DNA of 64,000 nucleotides from RYN-230 sp963834515 (GCA_963834515.1 CAWICB010000003.1:682001-746000), one strand, 5' to 3'. Shown: positions 36,372 through 45,639, counted from the first letter of the stretch. Translations and numbers: made by a program. The notes: generated from the sequence alone by a model not told the origin.

Positions 36372-36397
36372 ACGTGAGAGACACCAGGTTCGGTTCC
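36372..36397 (-). promoter_or_regulatory. Possible ECF-type promoter upstream of the pseudokinase-sigM operon
   Basis: On the minus strand GGAACC (36397-36392) and CGT (36374-36372) are 17 bases apart, similar to ECF sigma factor promoters. It lies about 160 bases upstream of the pseudokinase start, where sigM autoregulation would be placed. The 215-base spacer 36213-36427 shows nothing else. This is weak evidence from one pattern. Confidence 0.3.
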
Positions 36398-36427
36398 CGG
36401 TATCCTCCCGGCTTACTCCCGGTGCCC

Positions 36428-38659
36428 TCACCGGCCCAGCCGGGCCCGCACCGTGCCGAGCAGGTCGGTCACCTCACTGATATGCAGCGCGCGGGAGAAC
36501 AGGAAGTAGAGGAACACCCCGCCGCCACCGCCCAGCACCACGGTGACCAGCCCGTACAGCGGGCCGGCCGGGATCAGGACGCCGATCATGAAGGTTACCG
36601 CCCAGGCGAACAGCAGCGCCGGGAACGCGGCCAGGTGCATCCGCACCAGGGTGCGGCTGATCTCGTGGCCGGCCAGGCCACCGAGTCGCCGGCTGGCGAT
36701 CCGCCAGGCCAGCAGCATGCCGGCCAAGTTACCCAGGCCGAACGCCACGCCGAGACCCTCCACCACGTGGCCGGCCGGCAGCAGGTACAGCGCGAGCAGG
36801 CTGGCACCGCTGTTGACGATCATGGTGGCGACACCGATGAACATGGGCGTCCGGCTGTCATGCAGCGCGTAGAACACCCGGAGCAGCAACTGGAACATCA
36901 TGTACGGGACCAGGAACAGGGAGAACGCGGCGAACACCTCGCCGGTGTAGCGGTTCTCGGCCACCGTGGTGCTGCCGCCGTGCGCGATGCCGAACAGGAA
37001 CTCGGCCAGCGGGCCACCCAGCACGATCAGCAGCAGGGCGGCGGGCACCACCACCGCCGAGGCCAGCCGGACGCCGGTGGAGAAATCGCCGCGTACCAGC
37101 GGGAACCGGCGCTCCGCCGCGTGCGCGCTCATCCGGGGCAGCAGGGCCGTGATCACCGACACGCCGACCACCGCGTACGGCAGCTGGAACAGCATCCAGG
37201 CGTACGTGTAGGTGGAGAACGAGTCGTAGCTGACGTGGGTCGATGCCGCGTTGGCCACGTTCTGCACGACCAGGAACGACACCTGGGTGGTGACGATGTA
37301 GCCGAACAGCGGGGCAGCCATCCGGCGGATCTCGGTTACCTCGGCCCGGCGGAAGTCGAAGCGTGGCCGCCAGCGGAAGCCGACCCGGCGCAGCGCCGGG
37401 ATCAGGGCGGCGGTCTGCACGACGATGCCCAGCGTGGTGCCGAGGCCGAGCAGCTGGACCTGGGCGGCCGAGATATCCGCGGGGTTGGCGCCGATACCGC
37501 CGGTGGTCATGAACAGCAGCAGGACGCCGATGACCACCACGTTGTTCAGCACCGGGGTCCACATCGGCGCCGCGAAGCTGCCCCGCGCGTTCAGGATCCC
37601 GCCCGCCATCGAGCTGACCCCGTAGAAGAAGATCTGCGGGATGAAGAAGTAGGCGAAGATCACCGTGAGGTGCCGCTCAGCGCCGGTCAGCGCGTGCGCG
37701 TACAGGGCGACCAGCAGGCTGGCGGCCAGCGTAGCGACCAGGGTGAGGCCGAACAGCGCGCACGTGGCCAGGGTGAACATCCGCTGGCTGTAGGCCTCGC
37801 CGGCGTCCCGGTCCCGTCTGGCCGCGCTGACCAGCAGCGGTACCACCACGGCGCTCAGGATGCCGCCGAGCATCAGGTCGTAGACCGCGTTGGGCAGCGT
37901 GTTGGCGTTGTTGTACGCGTTCGCGACCAGGGTGTATCCGAGCGCGTAGACGGTTATCAGCGTACGCAGGAAGCCGGTGCCGCGGGAGGCCAGCGTGCCC
38001 AGCGCCATCACGCTGCTGGACCGGGCCAGGCTGGGCCCCTCTGGCCCGCTGCCCTGGCGGCTGGGGCCCGGCCGGCCGGGGCCAGGCGGCCGTCCGCCCG
38101 GGGCGCCGCCAGCCGGGCCGGGCGGCTGCGGCGGCCGCTCGCGCCGGGCCGGCTCGCGCGGGGCGGGCTCGCCTGGGGCCGGCTCGCGCGGGGCCGGCTC
38201 GGAGAAGCCCGGGTCGGGATATCCCAGGTCCTCGTATCCGGGCACGGCATAGCCCGGGGGCGGGTAAATCTCGTCCCGGTAGCGGGGCCGCTCCGGGGCC
38301 GGGTAGGCCTCGCCCGGCCAGCGGGCCGGCTCGCGCGGGCTCGGGTAGCGCGGGTCGCGGTAGCCCTGCGCCCCGGGTGCCCGGTAGCGGTTTACGTCCG
38401 GCTGGCCGCGGTAGCCTGGGCCGGGATAGCCCGGATCGGGATAGCCCGGGCCCGGATAGCCCGGGTCCGGATGGGCCGGGTCCGGATGGGCCGGGTCCGG
38501 ATGGGCCGGGTCCGGATAGGCCGGCCCGCCGCCGTCCTGATCGGTGCTGGCCTGCGCACCACGGCCCGAGGCGCGGCGCCGTCCCGGGGCCCGGCGGCGC
38601 CCTGGGCCGCGGCCGCGGTCAGGACCGCTCCACCCGGCCTGGGGCGCTGGCGTATTCAT
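36428..38659 (-). CDS. murJ: Lipid II flippase MurJ
   Basis: MurJ flips lipid II across the membrane for peptidoglycan. After a ~210-residue Pro/Tyr/Asp/Gly-rich cytoplasmic N terminus come about 14 membrane helices with family motifs: SVMALGTLASRGTGFLRTLI, AYNNANTLPNAVYDLMLGGI, AGGILNARGSFAAPMWTPVL and VFYALHDSRTPMFIGV. ATG 38659 has GAGGAG before it. The end of the upstream DUF6049 gene overlaps the start by 41 bases. The pseudokinase gene follows. Confidence 0.93.
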   Translation of the reverse strand: MNTPAPQAGWSGPDRGRGPGRRRAPGRRRASGRGAQASTDQDGGGPAYPDPAHPDPAHPDPAHPDPGYPGPGYPDPGYPGPGYRGQPDVNRYRAPGAQGYRDPRYPSPREPARWPGEAYPAPERPRYRDEIYPPPGYAVPGYEDLGYPDPGFSEPAPREPAPGEPAPREPARRERPPQPPGPAGGAPGGRPPGPGRPGPSRQGSGPEGPSLARSSSVMALGTLASRGTGFLRTLITVYALGYTLVANAYNNANTLPNAVYDLMLGGILSAVVVPLLVSAARRDRDAGEAYSQRMFTLATCALFGLTLVATLAASLLVALYAHALTGAERHLTVIFAYFFIPQIFFYGVSSMAGGILNARGSFAAPMWTPVLNNVVVIGVLLLFMTTGGIGANPADISAAQVQLLGLGTTLGIVVQTAALIPALRRVGFRWRPRFDFRRAEVTEIRRMAAPLFGYIVTTQVSFLVVQNVANAASTHVSYDSFSTYTYAWMLFQLPYAVVGVSVITALLPRMSAHAAERRFPLVRGDFSTGVRLASAVVVPAALLLIVLGGPLAEFLFGIAHGGSTTVAENRYTGEVFAAFSLFLVPYMMFQLLLRVFYALHDSRTPMFIGVATMIVNSGASLLALYLLPAGHVVEGLGVAFGLGNLAGMLLAWRIASRRLGGLAGHEISRTLVRMHLAAFPALLFAWAVTFMIGVLIPAGPLYGLVTVVLGGGGGVFLYFLFSRALHISEVTDLLGTVRARLGR
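38461..38525. repeat. 15-base tandem repeat in the murJ N terminus
   Basis: The unit GATGGGCCGGGTCCG is repeated about four times and encodes AHPDP-type pentapeptides in the unstructured N-terminal tail. Related repeats (GYPGPGYPDP) follow. The region can vary in length without breaking the frame. Confidence 0.8.
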
Positions 38660-40898
38660 CCGGCTCCTCGGGAGTGTCGGCAGGTCCGGGCTTCCTGTTG
38701 ACCGTATCCGTTTCGTCCGGCGATCCGCCGGGATCCACGAGAGTAGCGCCCTGACCAGCGGGACCACTGCCGGCCCGGCGGCCGCGGCGGACCGCGCGGC
38801 CGGCTGACACGAGCACGAACAGCCCGCACGCCAGCGCGACGATGACCAGGGCCTCGGTGCCGAAATGGGTCGCGTCCACGGTGACCTGGGCACCTGGTCC
38901 AGGCAGCGGCGACCCGTTCGGGGCGAGCAGGCTCAGCTTGAGTACGGTCGAGCCCGCGACCGACGAGCGGACCCGGACCGCCACCGTCTTCTGCTCGAAC
39001 TTGGCGATGGTGACCGGGGTGGACTTGTACAGAATGGTCAGCCGGCTGGACGGGGCCTCGACCAGCAGCCGGACCGTGACCGGCTGGCCCAGCTTGTTGA
39101 TGATGGACACCGGCACCGGCCCCGACTTGCCGGTCAGCGTGACCTGGCCGCCACTGTCGATGATCCGGATCTGGTGCGAGCGGGCGGCGACGAAGCCGGC
39201 CACCCAGGACAGCAGGTGCTTGGCCTCGGCCGGGTCGCCGCGCCAGGCCGAGGACTCGATGGCCGCCACCGCGCCGGACAGGTACCTGCCGTCCGGTACG
39301 CCCAGCATGCTGGCCTGCACCCGGATGGCCGCTTCCAGGCCGCGGACCTTGCGGAGCAGCGACCGGTGCAGTTCGCCGTGGCCGAACTGCTGGGGCGGCG
39401 GCGGCCTGCGGGCCACCTGGCCAGCGTGGCCGGGCGCGGCCAGCAGGCTGCTCAGGCTGGCCGGCTGCAGCCACGGGGCGGTGTCGGTCTCCTGCAGCAG
39501 CGCGGCGGCCAGCCCGGCGGCCGGGTTCCACTGCCGGGGCGGCGTGATGACCACGGAGCGGGCCAGCCCGGGGCGCTCGGCCGCGATCATCGCCGTCTCG
39601 GCCAGGAAGCGCTGCTCGGTGGCGAACGCCGCGGCGGCCGGGGACCGGCCGGCGGCCGTCGGCGCCCCGGCCAGCACCCGGGTCAGCGCAGCGTCGGCCA
39701 GCGCCACGTGCAGGCCCGCGTTGACCCCGTCCGGCGTGGTGGTGATGGCGCTCGGCGTGTACGGCACCAGCCGGGCCGGCGGCATCATGCTGCTGTTCAG
39801 CACGACCGTGCCGATCTGGTTGGCGGCCAGGCTGCCGAGCACCCCGTAATCAGCGATCCCGTTGGCCGGCCAGTCGATGCGCCCGCCGGCCGGGCGCTGC
39901 ACCGCGCCCAGCAGGCTGGGGCTGGCCGCCACCTCGCGCCCCTTGGCCAGCGCCCGGGCCAGGTCGCTGTCCAGGCCCGCGTGGGCCAGCGCCGACACGT
40001 CCACGTCCGCGTACGGGGTGGTAAAGAAGTCCTGCTGCCGGGCCAGCGCGTGCACCTGGGCCAGCCAGGCCCGCGCGGCCGGGCTGGCCGGCCTGGTCAC
40101 CGTGCCGGTGCAGGTAGGGGTGCCGCCCACCCGGTAGGCGTGGGTCATCATGGCCACGCTGGACAGCAGGGCCGGGTCGATGGCCCAGGTCAGGTCGGCG
40201 GTCACGCCGGCCGGGCTGGTGCCGGCCGCCAGCAGGCCGCCCAGCCGGCCGGTGCTGGCCAGGCTGGTGGCCAGGCCATTGCTGAGCAGCGCGTGGCAGG
40301 CGGCCTGCTCGGGCGGCGCGATGAGCGGCCAGATCCAGGCCACCTGTTCCGGGTCGGTCAGCCCGGCGGCTGCCCGGCTGCCCGGCCAGAACGGCAGGAA
40401 CGTGTAGTCGTCAGCACGCGCCCCGGTGCCGGTATCGGCCTGGGCGGCCAGCGGGTACACGCCGAACTGGGTCATGCCCAGGGTGGCCACCGGCACGGTC
40501 ACCGTCCAGGACCGGGTGGCCCCGGGCTGGAGCACGCCGGGCAGCGTGTCCAGCGCCCCGGTCACCGGCAGGTCCACCGGCAGCTGCCCGGCTTCGTAGC
40601 TGGCCAGCTCGCTGCGGTTGCCGAACGGGACGCTGGAGGACCACAGCTGGACCGACACGGCGGATTGCGCGGTAGCGGTGCCATTACGCACCGTGCCGGT
40701 CACGGTGACCCGTTTGCCCGGCCGGGCCACCTGCGGGCTGACCGAAGTGATGGCGATCGTTACCTTCGGCGGGGCACCGGCCGCCGTTCCGGCGGCGGCC
40801 GGGCTGACCGCGAGCGGCCCCGCGGCCAGCGCCATGATGCCAGCGGCCGCGGCCAGTCGGCTGGCCCGGCCGCGGGACGCTGGGCGCTGACGCGGCAT
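38619..40898 (-). CDS. DUF6049 family secreted/membrane-anchored protein
   Basis: The 759-residue protein has a signal peptide-like start (AAAAGIMALAAGPLAVSPAA), two immunoglobulin-like beta domains around residues 45-150 (VTIAITSVSPQVARPGKRVT) and 560-690, and a C-terminal membrane helix (ALVIVALACGLFVLVSAGRA) followed by a charged tail. The DUF6049 family is conserved between pcnA and murJ in actinobacteria and probably acts outside the membrane in envelope assembly, but its role is unknown. It is divergent from pcnA and precedes murJ. Confidence 0.88.
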   Translation of the reverse strand: MPRQRPASRGRASRLAAAAGIMALAAGPLAVSPAAAGTAAGAPPKVTIAITSVSPQVARPGKRVTVTGTVRNGTATAQSAVSVQLWSSSVPFGNRSELASYEAGQLPVDLPVTGALDTLPGVLQPGATRSWTVTVPVATLGMTQFGVYPLAAQADTGTGARADDYTFLPFWPGSRAAAGLTDPEQVAWIWPLIAPPEQAACHALLSNGLATSLASTGRLGGLLAAGTSPAGVTADLTWAIDPALLSSVAMMTHAYRVGGTPTCTGTVTRPASPAARAWLAQVHALARQQDFFTTPYADVDVSALAHAGLDSDLARALAKGREVAASPSLLGAVQRPAGGRIDWPANGIADYGVLGSLAANQIGTVVLNSSMMPPARLVPYTPSAITTTPDGVNAGLHVALADAALTRVLAGAPTAAGRSPAAAAFATEQRFLAETAMIAAERPGLARSVVITPPRQWNPAAGLAAALLQETDTAPWLQPASLSSLLAAPGHAGQVARRPPPPQQFGHGELHRSLLRKVRGLEAAIRVQASMLGVPDGRYLSGAVAAIESSAWRGDPAEAKHLLSWVAGFVAARSHQIRIIDSGGQVTLTGKSGPVPVSIINKLGQPVTVRLLVEAPSSRLTILYKSTPVTIAKFEQKTVAVRVRSSVAGSTVLKLSLLAPNGSPLPGPGAQVTVDATHFGTEALVIVALACGLFVLVSAGRAVRRGRRAGSGPAGQGATLVDPGGSPDETDTVNRKPGPADTPEEPDEYASAPGRVERS

Positions 40899-40985
40899 GC
40901 TGGGAATGGTATTGCCGTTCCCTGGGTGCTCCTTCAGGTTCAGGGGTTCCGGATTTCCCCTGGCCTCTGCTAACCCCTACCCTCA

Positions 40986-42491
40986 ATGCCCGTGCCAGAT
41001 ACCCCGCCGATCGGCCCGCAGCAGCGCGAGGCTGCCGCGGCGCTGCTGCGCGCGCCCGCGGCGCCTGCCCTGGAGCTGGGCCGGGTGTTCGCCCGGCACG
41101 GGCACGAGCTGGTCCTGGTGGGCGGGACGGTCCGCGACGTGTTTCTGCGCCGCGAGAACAGCGATCTGGACCTGGCCACCGACGCGCTGCCGGAGCAGGT
41201 GCTGCAGATCGCCCGGGGCTGGGCCGACCGGGTGTGGGAGACCGGTATCGAGTTCGGCACCGTGGGGCTGCGCAAGGGGCCCACCATCTTCGAGATCACC
41301 ACGTACCGGAGCGAGACCTACCGGCCCGAATCGCGCAAGCCAGTCACCCGGTACGGCTCGTCGCTCGAGGAGGACCTGCGCCGCCGTGACTTCACGGTCA
41401 ACGCGATGGCCGCGCGGCTGCCGTCGCTGGAGCTGGTCGACCCGTTCGGTGGCCTGGCTGACCTGCGGGACAAGCTGCTGCGCACCCCGGGCAGCCCGGC
41501 CAGCTCGTTCACCGACGACGCGCTGCGCATCATGCGGGCGGCCCGGTTCACCGCGCAGCTCGGCTTCACGGTCGTGCCCGAGGTAGCCGCGGCCATGGCT
41601 GAGCTGGCCAGCCGGCTCGGCGTGGTGTCGGCCGAGCGGATCCGCGACGAGCTGACCAAGCTGATGCTGGCCCCCGGCACCGGCCCGGTGCGCGGCATCG
41701 AGCTGCTGGTGGACACCGGCGTGGCCGACGTGGTGCTGCCCGAGGTGCCCAGGCTCCGGCTGGAAACCGATGAGCACATGCGGCACAAGGACGTGTACCA
41801 GCACTCGCTGACCGTGCTGCAGCAGTCCGTCGACCTGGAGCCCCGGTACGGGCTGGAACCGGACCTGAGGCTCCGGCTGGCCGCGCTGCTGCACGACATC
41901 GGCAAGCCGAAGACGCGGACCCTGCTGCCCGACGGGCGGGTCGCGTTCCACCACCACGAGGCGGTCGGCGCGGCCATGGCCCGGTCCCGGCTCCGGGCGC
42001 TCCGCTTCCCGGCCGCCGTGGTGGCCGACGTGACCACGCTGATCGCGCTGCACCTGCGGTTCCACGGGTACGGGCCGGGGGAGTGGACCGACGCCGCGGT
42101 GCGCCGCTACGTGCGGGACGCCGGCCCGCAGCTGACCAGGCTGCACGTGCTCACCCGGGCCGACTGCACGACCCGGAACAAGGCCAAGGCGGCCCGGCTG
42201 GCCCGGGCCCAGGACGGCCTGGAGCAGCGCATCGCGCAGCTCAGTGCGGAAGAGGAGCTCAAGAAGATCCGGCCCGACCTGGACGGTCACCAGATCATGC
42301 AGATCCTCCGCCTGCCGCCGGGCCGGGACGTGGGCCGGGCCTACAACTACCTGCTCGAGCAGCGCATGGAGCACGGCCCGCTGGGCGAGGAGCGGGCCAC
42401 TCAGGAACTGCTCGGCTGGGCCGAGCGGGAAGGGATATCCGGGCCGCCGGGCAGCGATCCGCCGGACGGCTCCCGGCCAGCCAGCCAGTAG
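40986..42491 (+). CDS. pcnA: CCA tRNA nucleotidyltransferase / poly(A) polymerase family
   Basis: The protein adds or repairs the CCA end of tRNAs. The 501-residue protein has the nucleotidyltransferase motifs LVLVGGTVRDVFLRRENSDL (with the DxD pair DLDLAT) and RRRDFTVNAMAARLP, and an HD domain AALLHDIGKPKTRTLL. No clear Shine-Dalgarno lies before ATG 40986, so it could be leaderless. Its 3' end overlaps the convergent MFS gene by 91 bases. Confidence 0.93.
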   Translation: MPVPDTPPIGPQQREAAAALLRAPAAPALELGRVFARHGHELVLVGGTVRDVFLRRENSDLDLATDALPEQVLQIARGWADRVWETGIEFGTVGLRKGPTIFEITTYRSETYRPESRKPVTRYGSSLEEDLRRRDFTVNAMAARLPSLELVDPFGGLADLRDKLLRTPGSPASSFTDDALRIMRAARFTAQLGFTVVPEVAAAMAELASRLGVVSAERIRDELTKLMLAPGTGPVRGIELLVDTGVADVVLPEVPRLRLETDEHMRHKDVYQHSLTVLQQSVDLEPRYGLEPDLRLRLAALLHDIGKPKTRTLLPDGRVAFHHHEAVGAAMARSRLRALRFPAAVVADVTTLIALHLRFHGYGPGEWTDAAVRRYVRDAGPQLTRLHVLTRADCTTRNKAKAARLARAQDGLEQRIAQLSAEEELKKIRPDLDGHQIMQILRLPPGRDVGRAYNYLLEQRMEHGPLGEERATQELLGWAEREGISGPPGSDPPDGSRPASQ

Positions 42492-43759
42492 GCCGCCGCG
42501 GCCACCAGGTACCCGGCCGCCACCAGCACGATGATCACCGGCGACCGCCCGTCATCCGGCATGAACGCCGCGCCCAGCGCGGCGCCGCAGACGAACGTGA
42601 TGTTGAACGCCATGTCGTAGAACGAGAAGACCCGGCCCCGGTAGGCGTCGTCGACTTGCTCCTGCAGGATCGTGGTGCTGCAGATGGCTACGCCCTGCCC
42701 GACCAGGTTCAGCCAGAACCCGATGATCAGGTACGCGGGCTGGCTGAACGTCTCGCCCAGCGCGCCCATCACCACCCCGCCGCTGGCCAGCAGCAGCGCC
42801 ATCCAGGCCGGCTTGCCCAGCCGCCGGGACAGCCCCGGGGTGACCAGCGCGGCGCACCCGTAGCCCACCGCCGAGACCAGGACCAGCACGGTGAAGTGGC
42901 TGAGCGCGGCGTTGGCCCCGGCCGACCGGTAGAAGTAGTTCCGGTACAGCAGGATGGACATCAGGAACAGGACCCCGTAAAGCAGCCGGTTGGCGCCGGT
43001 AACGCCCAGCGCGGCGGCCGGGCCGCGGCGCCGGAGCACGTACCGGGCCCCGGCCACCAGCCCGGCCGCCACGATCGCGACCTCGCCGAGTACCGTGCCG
43101 GCCGCCCGTTCGGCGGCGTCCGGCCCGAGCAGGTCGCGGCGCATGGCCCGGGCCACCACCCCGGCGGCCAGGTAGCAGCAGCCGCCGGCCAGCAGGGTGA
43201 TCGCCGAGCCGGTCTGCCCACCGCCGGTGGCCACGTGTACGCCCAGGCCGGCCAGCCCGCCGACCGAGGCCATGATGCCGCCCGCGGTGGGCGACACCGA
43301 GTTGGCCATGACCAGCTTGTCCTCGGCCACCACGTGCGGCAGCGCGGCAGACAGCGAGGACAGGAAGAACCGGTTGACCCCGAGCACCAGCAGCACGCTG
43401 GCGTACAGCGGGACGCCCAGGTTACCCGACGCGACCAGGGCCGCGGTGAGCACCACGAACAGCGAGCGGGCCGCGGCCGAGTAGACCAGGATCTGGCGCC
43501 GCGACCAGCGGTCGATGAACACCCCGGCGAACGGGCCGATCAGCGAGTAGGGCAGGTACAGCACGGCGAACGCGACCGCGGCCGACGCCGGGTTGGGGAA
43601 CGTCGTCTTGTTGAAGAAGACATAGGAGCCGAGCCCGGCGGTGAACACCCCGTCACCGGTCTGCGAGATCAGCCGGGTGGCGAACAGCCGCCGGAAGTCC
43701 CGCTCGCGCAGCACGATGCGCAAGTCGGCAACGAAGGAGCTGGCGGGCAGGAACGGCAC
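42401..43759 (-). CDS. Major facilitator superfamily transporter
   Basis: The 452-residue protein has about 12 membrane helices (AVLYLPYSLIGPFAGVFIDR with the MFS motif A-like DRWSRRQIL, ASVGGLAGLGVHVATGGGQT, YRNYFYRSAGANAALSHFTV). It resembles MFS_3/EntS-type efflux proteins. Substrate unknown. Its stop lies 91 bases inside the convergent pcnA gene, so the C-terminal ~30 residues are shared DNA with pcnA. Confidence 0.88.
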   Translation of the reverse strand: MPFLPASSFVADLRIVLRERDFRRLFATRLISQTGDGVFTAGLGSYVFFNKTTFPNPASAAVAFAVLYLPYSLIGPFAGVFIDRWSRRQILVYSAAARSLFVVLTAALVASGNLGVPLYASVLLVLGVNRFFLSSLSAALPHVVAEDKLVMANSVSPTAGGIMASVGGLAGLGVHVATGGGQTGSAITLLAGGCCYLAAGVVARAMRRDLLGPDAAERAAGTVLGEVAIVAAGLVAGARYVLRRRGPAAALGVTGANRLLYGVLFLMSILLYRNYFYRSAGANAALSHFTVLVLVSAVGYGCAALVTPGLSRRLGKPAWMALLLASGGVVMGALGETFSQPAYLIIGFWLNLVGQGVAICSTTILQEQVDDAYRGRVFSFYDMAFNITFVCGAALGAAFMPDDGRSPVIIVLVAAGYLVAAAAYWLAGREPSGGSLPGGPDIPSRSAQPSSS

Positions 43760-43805
43760 CCGATCAGCCTACGGCCGGCCACCCCGGACGGCACCGTGGC
43801 GCAGC

Positions 43806-43860
43806 CTTGATCGTGGCCAACCGGTGCCGGATGCTTGACTCCCGATTGACCACGATCAGG
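43806..43860. repeat. Inverted repeat downstream of ino1
   Basis: CTTGATCGTGGCCAA (43806-43820) and TTGACCACGATCAGG (43846-43860) form an imperfect 15-base inverted repeat around a 25-base loop. It lies between the end of ino1 and the start of the MFS gene on the minus strand. It may act as a terminator-like structure, or be a dispersed repeat or a regulator site. Confidence 0.5.
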
Positions 43861-43879
43861 CGTTAGGTATGGGTCAGGG

Positions 43880-44959
43880 TTACCGTTCGATCTCGCCGCG
43901 GATGAACTGCTCGACCAGGTCGCGGGCCACGTCGTCGCCGTACTGCCGGGGCGGTGACTTCATGAAGTAGGACGCGGCGGACAGCACCGGGCCGCCGAGG
44001 CCGCGGTCCTGGGCGATCTTGGCGGCGCGGATCGCGTCGATGATCACCCCCGCCGAGTTGGGCGAGTCCCACACCTCGAGCTTGTACTCCAGGTTCATCG
44101 GGACGTCGCCGAACGCGCGGCCCTCCAGCCGGATGTAAGCAAACTTCCGGTCGTCCAGCCACGGCACGTGGTCGGACGGGCCGATGTGCACCGCGGCCTT
44201 CTCCATCTCATGCGGGATCTGCGAGGTCACCGACTGGGTCTTGGACACCTTCTTGGACACCAGCCGCTTGCGCTCCAGCATGTTCATGAAGTCCATGTTG
44301 CCGCCGAAGTTCAGCTGGTAGGTGCGGAGCAGTTCCACCCCGCGGTCCTCGAACAGCTTGGCCAGCACCCGGTGCGTGATGGTCGCGCCGACCTGCGACT
44401 TGATGTCGTCGCCGATGATCGGCACGCCGGCCGCGGTGAACTTGGCCGCCCACTCCGGGTCGGAGGCGATGAACACCGGCAGCGCGTTGACGAACGCCAC
44501 CCCGGCGTCGATGGCGCACTGCGCGTAGTAGCGGTCAGCCTGCTCGGATCCCACCGGGAGGTAGCAGACCAGCACGTCGGCGCCGGACTCGCGAAGCGCT
44601 GCGGTCACGTCCACCGCCGGGTCGGCCGACTCGGAGATCATCTCCTGGTAGTACTCGCCCAGCCCGTCCAGGGTCGGGCCGCGCTGCACGGTGACGCCGG
44701 TCGGCGGTACGTCGGCGATCTTGATGGTGTTGTTCTCGCTCGCCCCGATGGCCTCGGCCAGGTCACGGCCCACCTTCTTGGCGTCCACGTCGAACGCGGC
44801 CACGAACTCCACGTCGCGGACGTGGTACGGGCCGAACCTGACGTGCATCAGCCCCGGGACGCGGCCGTCCGGGTCGGCATCCTTGTAGTACTCCACGCCC
44901 TGGACCAGGGAGCTGGCGCAGTTGCCCACGCCGACGATGGCTACCCGAACCGAACCCAT
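43880..44959 (-). CDS. ino1: Inositol-3-phosphate synthase (myo-inositol-1-phosphate synthase)
   Basis: The enzyme converts glucose 6-phosphate to myo-inositol 1-phosphate using NAD, for phosphatidylinositol and mycothiol. The 359-residue protein has the NAD-binding VRVAIVGVGNCASSLVQGVE, NFGGNMDFMNMLERKRLVSK and VGATITHRVLAKLFEDRG, with KFAYIRLEGRAFGDVPMNLE. ATG 44959. It lies 47 bases after padR on the same strand, so the pair is likely an operon controlled by PadR. Confidence 0.95.
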   Translation of the reverse strand: MGSVRVAIVGVGNCASSLVQGVEYYKDADPDGRVPGLMHVRFGPYHVRDVEFVAAFDVDAKKVGRDLAEAIGASENNTIKIADVPPTGVTVQRGPTLDGLGEYYQEMISESADPAVDVTAALRESGADVLVCYLPVGSEQADRYYAQCAIDAGVAFVNALPVFIASDPEWAAKFTAAGVPIIGDDIKSQVGATITHRVLAKLFEDRGVELLRTYQLNFGGNMDFMNMLERKRLVSKKVSKTQSVTSQIPHEMEKAAVHIGPSDHVPWLDDRKFAYIRLEGRAFGDVPMNLEYKLEVWDSPNSAGVIIDAIRAAKIAQDRGLGGPVLSAASYFMKSPPRQYGDDVARDLVEQFIRGEIER

Positions 44960-45006
44960 GGGGTTTACTCCTTCTCTCAGCCGTGTTGGCTTGTCAGGTT
45001 GTCCTG

Positions 45007-45591
45007 TTAATCAGCACCGGGACCGGACTCGCTGTCCGCCTGGCGCTCCGAAGCGATCAGCTCGTTCAGCCAGCGCACCTCGCGCTCCACCGACTCCAGG
45101 CCGTGCCGGTGCAGCTCGAGCGTGTAGCTGTCCATCCGCTCCCGGGTCCGGGCCATGGCCCCGCGCACGCCGTCCAGCCGTTCCTCCAGCCGGGTACGCC
45201 GGCCTTCCAGGATGCGCAGCCGGATGTCGGCCCGGGTCTGCCCGAAGAACGCGAAGTGCACCCCGAACCCGTCGTCGTCCCAGGCGTCCGGGCCGGACTC
45301 GGCCAGCAGGTCCTGCAGCCGCTCCTTGCCCTCCGCCGTCAGCCGGTAGACGATCTTGGACCGGCGGGACAGCGGCTTGGCTGCCCCCTCCGGGACCTCG
45401 GGGGACTCCTCGGCGATCAGCCCGTGCGCGAGCAGCTCCTTCAGGCACGGGTACAGCGACCCGTAGCCAAAGGCGCGGAACGCGCCCAGCGTCGAGTTGA
45501 GCCGCTTGCGCAGCTCATAGCCGTGCATCGGCGTCTCGTGCAGCAGCCCGAGGACCGCTAGCTCGAGGACGCGCGACCGTTGCCCGACCAT
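45007..45591 (-). CDS. PadR family transcriptional regulator
   Basis: The protein has an N-terminal winged helix (VLELAVLGLLHETPMHGYEL, ending KIVYRLTAEGKERLQDLL) and a long C-terminal coiled coil (RRTRLEERLDGVRGAMARTR). PadR regulators usually repress and autoregulate. ATG 45591 has GGAGG nine bases upstream. The frame runs to 45810 without domain support. A palindromic operator lies 49 bases upstream of the start. Position suggests control of itself and ino1. Confidence 0.9.
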   Translation of the reverse strand: MVGQRSRVLELAVLGLLHETPMHGYELRKRLNSTLGAFRAFGYGSLYPCLKELLAHGLIAEESPEVPEGAAKPLSRRSKIVYRLTAEGKERLQDLLAESGPDAWDDDGFGVHFAFFGQTRADIRLRILEGRRTRLEERLDGVRGAMARTRERMDSYTLELHRHGLESVEREVRWLNELIASERQADSESGPGAD

Positions 45592-45639
45592 GCCTGCCCG
45601 CACCTCCCTCGCCCGGCTGGTGCCCCGGTGTGCCGAAGC

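Noticed and set aside
38410..38530. Possible CRISPR array from the evenly spaced repeats in murJ
   Set aside because: The 15-base units are in-frame tandem repeats with no spacers and lie inside a coding region. No cas genes are present.
36296..40973. Large plus-strand open frames opposite murJ and DUF6049
   Set aside because: They are mirror frames rich in Gly, Arg and His with no motifs, and the minus-strand proteins have membrane and domain evidence.
44960..45006. A riboswitch before ino1
   Set aside because: The spacer is only 47 bases and shows no conserved aptamer pattern.
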